The position numbers and the translations under genes were made by a program. Below are positions 58,234 through 64,000 of a DNA stretch of 64,000 nucleotides, one piece after another. A model generated the notes under the pieces. It had not been told where the DNA came from. It was given only the letters and a program-made list of their open reading frames with translations, and did no database searches. This DNA is from Paenibacillus donghaensis (lineage in GTDB: Bacteria; Bacillota; Bacilli; Paenibacillales; Paenibacillaceae), in contig NZ_CP021780.1 of assembly GCF_002192415.1 (NCBI RefSeq), positions 4,092,001 through 4,156,000 of the forward strand. The letters are read 5' to 3'. The stretch's first letter is position 1, and every line of letters begins with the position of its first letter.

Positions 58234-59349
58234 ATGTTTAAAAATTATAGCAATATTAAATTTTTCAGTATGCCAAAAGAGCAACAAGATGTAGTTCAGG
58301 CGGGGGTAGAAGCTTGGTATCATTTCTGCCACCAAAACCGCAATAAAGATGGTCGTTTTAGTAAATATGCGCAATATGCAAATGATGGTGTTACTCTTGA
58401 TCAGAAACAAGAGCTATTTACAAAGGGTCTTCAGAAAGAGGCATTGCGCTATGCTGGTATTCCTGCTGACACAAAATTCAGTGAAAGCATGATCCAGACT
58501 CACCCATCAGTTCAGTGGGCGACTTTCGCAATCGTTGCTCAAACTCTGGATATTATTGTTCCTGAGACTGTACTCGATAGTTTCTATGACTTTGCCGAAG
58601 TGAAAAACGTGAATTGGGGCGATCAACTTTTGTTCCATGTAGAAAGTCCAGATCTGTTTGTTGTAAGTACAAAAGCAAACGGAATTCGTGGTAACCAACG
58701 TCAACGTCTGTTTGGTAAGGACTTTACTCTTACCCCTATCCGTCATACCGTTGAAATCTACGAAGAATTGTACCGTGTTCTTGCTGGTAAAACAAACTGG
58801 GGCAACTGGGTTGCTCGTGTTGCACAGGCTATTGAAACAGACATTACTACTCGTATCTATAGCGCAATCTATGATTCTTTCTCTTCTCTGAGCACTAGTT
58901 ACAGAGAGTCTGCCGCATTCACTTCTACTGCTTTTAACAATCTCGTAGCTCGGGTAGCTGCTTCCAACAATAACAAAAATACTGTAGCCTTCGGTACTAA
59001 AAATGCCCTGTCTAAAGTCCTGCCAGAAAATCAATATATGCAATTTGGTATGGGTGCAGAATTCAACAGAAACGGACACTTGGGTAACTTCCAAGGCACT
59101 CAACTGTTTGAAATGGATCAAAAACTTAAAGCTAATTCCGATGATTTTGCTTTGGCTACCGACTTCATCCTTGTAGTTTCTGCTGGTTCCGACAAGATTG
59201 TTAAAATTGGATTCGAAGGAAACACTGAAGTACACCAAACCAAACCAGAGGATAATGCAGATAGATCTATGAGTTATTCTGTAGCACAGCACTATGATGT
59301 TCAAATTGTAACAGCAGCCAACTATGGTATCTACAAGCTGACTACTTAA
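58234..59349 (+). CDS. Major capsid protein
   Basis: 371 residues. The order after portal and scaffold, a strong AGGAGG site, codon use richer in GC than neighbours (highly expressed), and a terminator right after it all fit. A helical N-terminus (MPKEQQDVVQAGVEAWYHF) then VNWGDQLLFHVESPDLFVVS and WGNWVARVAQAIETDITTRI are compatible with an HK97-like fold. SPbeta has YonB here. Confidence 0.75.
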   Translation: MFKNYSNIKFFSMPKEQQDVVQAGVEAWYHFCHQNRNKDGRFSKYAQYANDGVTLDQKQELFTKGLQKEALRYAGIPADTKFSESMIQTHPSVQWATFAIVAQTLDIIVPETVLDSFYDFAEVKNVNWGDQLLFHVESPDLFVVSTKANGIRGNQRQRLFGKDFTLTPIRHTVEIYEELYRVLAGKTNWGNWVARVAQAIETDITTRIYSAIYDSFSSLSTSYRESAAFTSTAFNNLVARVAASNNNKNTVAFGTKNALSKVLPENQYMQFGMGAEFNRNGHLGNFQGTQLFEMDQKLKANSDDFALATDFILVVSAGSDKIVKIGFEGNTEVHQTKPEDNADRSMSYSVAQHYDVQIVTAANYGIYKLTT

Positions 59350-59364
59350 TTTCTTTTTAAATAA

Positions 59365-59392
59365 AGGGTGGATTTTTTAGTCCATCCTTTTC
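59365..59392 (+). terminator. Terminator after the capsid gene
   Basis: GGGTGGA/TCCATCC stem with a T-rich loop and TTTTC tail. It probably allows partial read-through to the head-tail genes. Confidence 0.75.
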
Positions 59393-59424
59393 ATACTACA
59401 AAATAAACTAAGGGAGAATCAAGA

Positions 59425-60099
59425 ATGGTTGTAAAAAAAGAAACAGCAAGTGATAAGAGTCCCGTTATTACAGTTGATAATGAGTCTTTAGCGAATCAGG
59501 TTTCAGACTTGGCAGCGTTGGTAAAATCATTGCTAGAACAAAATCAAAAGTTACAAGCTGAAAAAGAAGAACAAAAATCAGCAATCACAAAAATTGAAAA
59601 CTCTCTTTATGAAACAGCGGAAGATAAATTAGATATTGATCCAAGAGAATACGTTAAGCTGATTTCTTTGACTGATGGAGGATTAAACTTAGCCACAAAT
59701 ACGACAGTTATTAGATTCAATGATTTTGGTGTAACCAAGAGCGTAACTTTTGAAGACCTTAGAGCAATCGTCGATAATCATCCAACTTCCGCAAAAGAAG
59801 GAGCGTTTTTGATTCAGAACGAGAAGGCCGTAAAAGCTCTTTATCTAGAAGATGAATATGAAAATATGCTCAATAAGGATCAGGTTGAAAGTATTATAAC
59901 TTTGCCAATTCATGAGATTAAAAAGACTTTAGATACAGTTAGCGCAACTCTCAAGGAAACAATTGTCTCTCGTATTATCAAAGGGATTATGAGCGGAAAC
60001 AGTAAATTTCAAGACCGTGGTAAGATTCTTGAAATTGGCAACCACATTAAAAAAGACTTGTATAAAATTGTAACAGAAATCGAAGAAAATAATAAATAA
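59425..60099 (+). CDS. Virion-associated hypothetical protein, 224 aa
   Basis: An N-terminal coiled coil (LVKSLLEQNQKLQAEKEEQK) is followed by a compact domain (IDPREYVKLISLTDGGLNLA). Likely a head completion or inner head protein by position. Good GGGAG site. Confidence 0.6.
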   Translation: MVVKKETASDKSPVITVDNESLANQVSDLAALVKSLLEQNQKLQAEKEEQKSAITKIENSLYETAEDKLDIDPREYVKLISLTDGGLNLATNTTVIRFNDFGVTKSVTFEDLRAIVDNHPTSAKEGAFLIQNEKAVKALYLEDEYENMLNKDQVESIITLPIHEIKKTLDTVSATLKETIVSRIIKGIMSGNSKFQDRGKILEIGNHIKKDLYKIVTEIEENNK

Positions 60100-60110
60100 G
60101 GGGTGAAAAA

Positions 60111-60539
60111 ATGCCTACCCCATTTTCAAAAATATTCGAACGATTCCAACAGAAAATACAAGACTATACCATCGATCAAATCTATATGTCTTCGGTTGAA
60201 GCATATGAAAATTATCTGACTGGGTTCTTGAAATCTGGATTAGTTAAGTTTTTTCATTGTAAACAAGACTTGTTAAGTCGCGACGATTCAACGAGAGAAT
60301 TTGTAGTTGATTTGACGGAACTGGAGCAAGAGATATTAGGAAACCTAATGTTAGTTGAATGGCTTGAAAAAGAAGTGAATAATATCATGGAAATGAGACT
60401 AGCAATTTCGTCAGGTGATTTTAAGAGATATTCCGAGTCTCAGAATCTTAAAGAAAAAAGTAATCTCAGGGATAAGTCCCAAGAAAACGCAGATTATTTA
60501 ATGATGCAGTATTATTTGAAACATATGGATGTGAGCTGA
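60111..60539 (+). CDS. Head-tail region hypothetical protein, 142 aa
   Basis: A helical protein (MPTPFSKIFERFQQKIQDYT ... VEWLEKEVNNIMEMRLAISS) of the size of head-tail connectors. Starts 11 bases after the preceding gene. Its end is adjacent to the next start. Confidence 0.6.
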   Translation: MPTPFSKIFERFQQKIQDYTIDQIYMSSVEAYENYLTGFLKSGLVKFFHCKQDLLSRDDSTREFVVDLTELEQEILGNLMLVEWLEKEVNNIMEMRLAISSGDFKRYSESQNLKEKSNLRDKSQENADYLMMQYYLKHMDVS

Positions 60540-60540
60540 A

Positions 60541-61752
60541 ATGTCCTATGAATCCTATAACGCATTTCTTCTTGTAAATGGGATATCAAATCGCGATAAA
60601 AATATTACTCATGCTAAAAATAGCTTAAGTACAACATTTACTGATTCTCCGTCTTACTACCCCGTTTCAATCAACTCTTCAACTGATTTCAAAGATGTGT
60701 GGATCGTTGATGACAGTGACACTAAAGATCAAAAGGTCATCACATCTCTAGATTATGATTTACAAAACGGGGATATTGTTGATTGGCAGTCATCTAGATG
60801 GATTAATATTATTACGGATTATTTAGGAGACATTTACACGCGAGGAACCATAAAGCGTTGTGTTTCATTACTTAAATGGATTGATAATGCTGGAGATATT
60901 CAAGAAACGCCATTCGCTTTTAACTCTGAGTCCTCATCTAATTTTGGAGTAAATGAAGATCGTATAATAACTCTTTCCAATGAGCGTAGGAATATCATTC
61001 TCCAGAGCAACGAGCACACATACAAAGTTACGCGAGACAAGCGATTTATTTTTGATGATCGAGTATGGAAAGTGACAGCACTGGACCGTATATCTAAAAA
61101 GGGATTAATTATTATCACTTTGCAAGAAGATGAAATTAATCCAGCCAAAGATAACCTTGAATTGGGAATTGCCGATTATTACGACAATGTAGCTCAATTT
61201 AGAGTTGAGATTATTAACGGTAAATTCGCAACAATTAAAGAAGATCAAACACTTCAGCTAAATATCATAGTAAAAAATCGCGATACCCCCCTTCCTTCCC
61301 TCCCCCACATTATATATTCTGTTAGTGACAATGAAATTATTGACATCACAACTGATGGTCTTGTCACGCCTAAAAAAACAGGTCTCGTAGTTGTAAAAGT
61401 TTCATATAAGGATGTCTTTGCAGAAATCGAAATAAGTGTTACTGAATCTACCGCATATGCGTATACATGCGAAATCATAGGAGTAAGTGAAATCAAAAAA
61501 AACAGAACTCAATCATATTCTGTTAAATTTTACCGGAACGGTGTTGAATATCATGACGATAGTGAGTTTTTATTGACTTCAGATGACGGAGTTTCAGAGA
61601 CTGACCTAGCCACTATTTCTGTTCAAGATAGTTCTGCCAATACCTGTTCAATTTTTACGGGTAATACTATCGGATACTTCTGGTTACATGTTAAAAATCA
61701 AAACGGACTTTCTGAGTCAAAATTAAGAATCAAAGTTAAGCCATTATATTAA
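60541..61752 (+). CDS. Virion protein with Ig-like (Big-2) domain
   Basis: 403 residues. The first 240 form an unknown globular part with IDNAGDIQETPFAFNSESSS. The rest contains at least one bacterial Ig-like (Big-2 type) domain: IIYSVSDNEIIDITTDGLVT then PKKTGLVVVKVSYKDVFAEI, followed by a second strand-rich unit. Ig-like domains on phage capsids and tails help surface attachment; this may be a head fibre, adaptor or tail component. Confidence 0.7.
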   Translation: MSYESYNAFLLVNGISNRDKNITHAKNSLSTTFTDSPSYYPVSINSSTDFKDVWIVDDSDTKDQKVITSLDYDLQNGDIVDWQSSRWINIITDYLGDIYTRGTIKRCVSLLKWIDNAGDIQETPFAFNSESSSNFGVNEDRIITLSNERRNIILQSNEHTYKVTRDKRFIFDDRVWKVTALDRISKKGLIIITLQEDEINPAKDNLELGIADYYDNVAQFRVEIINGKFATIKEDQTLQLNIIVKNRDTPLPSLPHIIYSVSDNEIIDITTDGLVTPKKTGLVVVKVSYKDVFAEIEISVTESTAYAYTCEIIGVSEIKKNRTQSYSVKFYRNGVEYHDDSEFLLTSDDGVSETDLATISVQDSSANTCSIFTGNTIGYFWLHVKNQNGLSESKLRIKVKPLY

Positions 61753-61764
61753 GGAGCGTGAAAC

Positions 61765-62277
61765 ATGGGTCAAGCAATTGTTCGTTTTGGAGAACTAAAA
61801 GTAGAATCATTTGTACAAGGCATTATAAACAACTGGCTTATCTATAGTTCTCTCCCCTATTCTAAGCAACATTCCAGTGGATTGGATGGAGACGTTTTGA
61901 TTGGTGCAACACCAACGGTTGAGATCATTGATGCTGATTTGGACGTTACAATCAATCCTAGTTATACATATGCTTATTCAATTGCAACAGATAATAAGCT
62001 GAAAATTGCATTTGATAAAGTAAAGCATCCCGATAAAGGCAGTGCGCTTGAAGCATTAAAATGTATTAGTATTACATATGATTTGGGGCATTTAACTCCT
62101 AATGGTGGATTGTATATCTCTATCTTTCGTAACTCACTTGGAGAAGAAATTCATCGAACAACTCCAATGTCTTTGGCTCAATGTACGACTGTGATTTCTA
62201 CATTCAATGATACTCGACAGGTTGATACAGGCGGATATTTAAAGTGCGAGGTAGTTCCAGACTTCGTTGTAAGTTGA
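61765..62277 (+). CDS. Structural hypothetical protein, 170 aa
   Basis: Beta-rich (QAIVRFGELKVESFVQGIIN ... LYISIFRNSLGEEIHRTTPM). AAGGAGC site. Probably a head-tail joining or tail-completion protein; not recognised. Confidence 0.55.
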   Translation: MGQAIVRFGELKVESFVQGIINNWLIYSSLPYSKQHSSGLDGDVLIGATPTVEIIDADLDVTINPSYTYAYSIATDNKLKIAFDKVKHPDKGSALEALKCISITYDLGHLTPNGGLYISIFRNSLGEEIHRTTPMSLAQCTTVISTFNDTRQVDTGGYLKCEVVPDFVVS

Positions 62278-62296
62278 AGAAATGAGGCGAGTATAA

Positions 62297-62773
62297 TTGT
62301 CATTTCTCAAAGAGATAAGTGAATATAAGGACACTATTATAAATAGGTTGTTAAGCGACCAAGAACTGTGCAAGGCTGTGTATTATGCAGATGAAGGATT
62401 TCTTGAAAAACCTGATATTGATGATCTGGATAATCTTATTTATGAGAATATATTCCCTCATCGTTTTATTCCAGATACAACTGAAACCGCTAAAACATTT
62501 GTTACTATATCTTGCACCGATTACAGACCAACAGGAAATAGTTTTAAGAATGGTTTGTTGAACATCTATATGTTCACTCATCGAGACTTATTTAGGACAG
62601 ACTACGGTTATACTCGCATGGATTTTATAATGACAAAGATTGAAGAACTGATGAATAGTAAAAGAGGAATTGGATTAGGAGAATTGGGATTTGGTGGTCT
62701 AAATGAATATGTGGTTAACGAGAAATTTCAAGGATACGTGCTGAGCTATAGACCAGTAGATTTTAACAGATGA
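62297..62773 (+). CDS. Tail-completion-like hypothetical protein, 158 aa
   Basis: TTG start (SFLKEISEYKDTIINR) with GAGGCG upstream. The pattern of an N-terminal helix, then TFVTISCTDYRPTGNSFKNG and NIYMFTHRDLF, is that of tail-terminator-type minor proteins. It overlaps the next gene by four bases. Confidence 0.55.
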   Translation: MSFLKEISEYKDTIINRLLSDQELCKAVYYADEGFLEKPDIDDLDNLIYENIFPHRFIPDTTETAKTFVTISCTDYRPTGNSFKNGLLNIYMFTHRDLFRTDYGYTRMDFIMTKIEELMNSKRGIGLGELGFGGLNEYVVNEKFQGYVLSYRPVDFNR

Positions 62774-63489
62774 TTGAAATTACTGAAGATATCGAATTAA
62801 AGCTACTGCTCGGAAAGCCAATCCTCGTAGATGGTATATTTGTCCACTCTCCTCTTTTAAAAACTGTAATTTTTCATGGGTATGAATCATACAATCACGC
62901 CCTCTCTTCTCTGCTTTTTGACAAAAACAGATTTCCTGATCTAAAGGATTTAGAACAATCTAATACAGATCTCATGATTTACTTTTTCCAAAAAGATGAT
63001 GTTTTCAGAGAGTCCTTAAAACTTGGGTCAAGGATTATATTTGGTAAAGATATTGTATTAGACGTTGTTGAAAACGAAAGATATTTCCGAATTGGAAAAC
63101 AGTTCGTTTCAGAAAACACGATTAATTCAATTCAGAAAGTAGTTAGATTTGCAAATAAAGTGCCAGACAAGACGGAAGAGGAAGAATTTAATCCTGCAAA
63201 TTCTAAAGCAGAAGAGTTCATTAAAAAAATAATGGGTGATAGAGCGAAGAAACCTAAAAAAAAACCTATTAATAATCTACATAGCCTCATATCGGGTTTG
63301 GCTTGGAAATCCAATAACTTATCCATATTAGATATAGAAAAGTTAACAATATACCAATTTTATGATGGGTATTACAGATTAGAAAATATTGATCATTACA
63401 ATAACATCATGATGGGTATTTATTCTGGGAACATAGACTCTACAAAAATAAAAATCCAAGAAAATACTTGGACTAAGATTATCACATAA
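62770..63489 (+). CDS. Structural hypothetical protein, 239 aa
   Basis: Starts inside the previous stop region (ATGA). An N-terminal domain (ILVDGIFVHSPLLKTVIFHG), a helical middle, and a basic linker (DRAKKPKKKPINN) before a C-terminal helical part. Coupled to the tail-completion gene; role unknown. Confidence 0.55.
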   Translation: MIEITEDIELKLLLGKPILVDGIFVHSPLLKTVIFHGYESYNHALSSLLFDKNRFPDLKDLEQSNTDLMIYFFQKDDVFRESLKLGSRIIFGKDIVLDVVENERYFRIGKQFVSENTINSIQKVVRFANKVPDKTEEEEFNPANSKAEEFIKKIMGDRAKKPKKKPINNLHSLISGLAWKSNNLSILDIEKLTIYQFYDGYYRLENIDHYNNIMMGIYSGNIDSTKIKIQENTWTKIIT

Positions 63490-63504
63490 TGGAGGAATTA
63501 TATA

Positions 63505-64000
63505 ATGACAGTAACAAATCGATGGACAATTCGTGATGTAGCTACTGCATCATTTTTTGACCAAGTTACAAAGAAACTTAGAGCACGATTGGATAGTTTG
63601 AAACAATCTGGACTCGAAAATACAGCAGATACAGTATATGCACAAGGTGGTAGTGGTAACCCTAAACTAGTGGGATTTTCTGGTAATAAAGCAGCCAAAT
63701 TCACTCTGCAAGATGCTTTGTTTACAAACGATCTGATTGCCATGCTGTTGGGTACAGAAATCATTACGGCTGCAACACCAGTAACGGTGGATAATATCTT
63801 GAAGGTTACTGGAAACTCTGTAACACTAGATTACACCCCCATAACAACCGGAGCATTGGTTAGCGTAAGCAAGTATCTTCCCGATGGAACTGTAGGAGAA
63901 AGCTTTGATTACAAATCCGCCTCCCCTACTGCTGGTGAGTATAGTGTGACAGATAAGGTAGTAACGTTTGCAACTGGTGCTCTAATAGATGGAGAAAAAG
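63505..64000 (+). CDS. Partial tail structural protein, cut by the window edge
   Basis: Begins MTVTNRWTIRDVATASFFDQ with GGAGG just upstream and runs open to the end (165 codons). Content such as KFTLQDALFTNDLIAMLLGT, followed by a strand-rich stretch, resembles major tail tube or sheath proteins. The 3' end is missing. Confidence 0.6.
   Translation, partial: MTVTNRWTIRDVATASFFDQVTKKLRARLDSLKQSGLENTADTVYAQGGSGNPKLVGFSGNKAAKFTLQDALFTNDLIAMLLGTEIITAATPVTVDNILKVTGNSVTLDYTPITTGALVSVSKYLPDGTVGESFDYKSASPTAGEYSVTDKVVTFATGALIDGEK

Noticed and set aside
49600..58240. Extra AAACATA strings after late genes as members of the promoter module
   Set aside because: Several come from stop codons joined to ACATA with no -35/-10 at the fixed distance, so they were not counted.
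1..64000. An arbitrium (AimR/AimP) system
   Set aside because: No TPR-type AimR protein or short secreted AimP-like precursor was recognised; the peptide system present is of agr type.
1..64000. CRISPR arrays or insertion sequences
   Set aside because: No regularly spaced repeats of suitable length and no transposase with flanking inverted repeats were seen.
1..64000. Attachment (att) site next to a recombinase
   Set aside because: No direct repeat or tRNA remnant was found beside the tyrosine recombinase; the tRNA genes are complete and far away.

Overview
The window is the genome, or integrated prophage, of a large temperate phage of low-GC Gram-positive bacteria (Bacillales). It looks like a distant relative of Bacillus subtilis phage SPbeta. 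The supporting genes are a single-chain RNA polymerase of the YonO type followed by an HU protein, a YorS-like nucleotidase, a YorM-like 3D-domain protein, a YopQ-like protein next to an inactivated tyrosine recombinase (the MrpR/YopR type of repressor), and a terminase-portal-capsid block directly after the polymerase block. Ribosome binding sites are strong GGAGG types, TTG and GTG starts are common, and promoters are sigma-A-like. The host genus cannot be fixed from the sequence.

Layout. Bases 1-7342 (minus strand) hold nucleotide metabolism and recombination/replication genes: HNH endonuclease, 5'(3')-nucleotidase, dATP/dGTP hydrolase, 3D-domain protein, Sak4-type recombinase and two OB-fold proteins, one with an SSB tail. 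Two tRNA genes (Met, Leu) lie at 7479-7638. Bases 7713-14032 form a lysogeny-control island: an SOS-box-preceded small gene, a LytTR regulator, an AgrD-like peptide, AgrB, an AgrC-like membrane sensor without a kinase domain, the MrpR-like repressor, a YopQ-like protein and two zinc-ribbon proteins. Bases 14200-37950 are mostly tightly packed small minus-strand early genes of unknown function. They are interrupted by plus-strand islands: a Cro-like gene, an RsfA-like gene, a secreted moron and a double-HTH repressor. A MazF toxin, a methyltransferase-helicase fusion and a large associated protein lie here too. Bases 37951-39185 and 41813-42479 are long non-coding stretches with short repeats (candidate origin or control regions) around a Rha antirepressor, a UvrD-like helicase, a winged-helix protein and a tyrosine recombinase. 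From 44571 everything is plus strand: RNA polymerase, HU, PhoH, phosphoesterase, terminase, portal, capsid and head-tail genes, running off the right edge inside a probable tail gene.

How it fits together. A repeated operator-like element (core GTAAACATATATA on the transcribed strand) sits a fixed distance upstream of sigma-A promoters for many operons on both strands, including the promoter that leads to the RNA polymerase. By analogy with SPbeta the MrpR-like protein is the candidate regulator of these sites (inference). The Agr-type peptide system next to it is the candidate population sensor, in the place where SPbeta-group phages often use arbitrium. A LexA-like box adds a possible DNA-damage input. 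Late transcription is presumably handed to the phage RNA polymerase.

The most notable finding is this phage-borne Agr locus. It is complete for peptide, processing enzyme and membrane receptor, but it replaces the histidine kinase and response regulator with a truncated sensor and a stand-alone LytTR DNA-binding protein.
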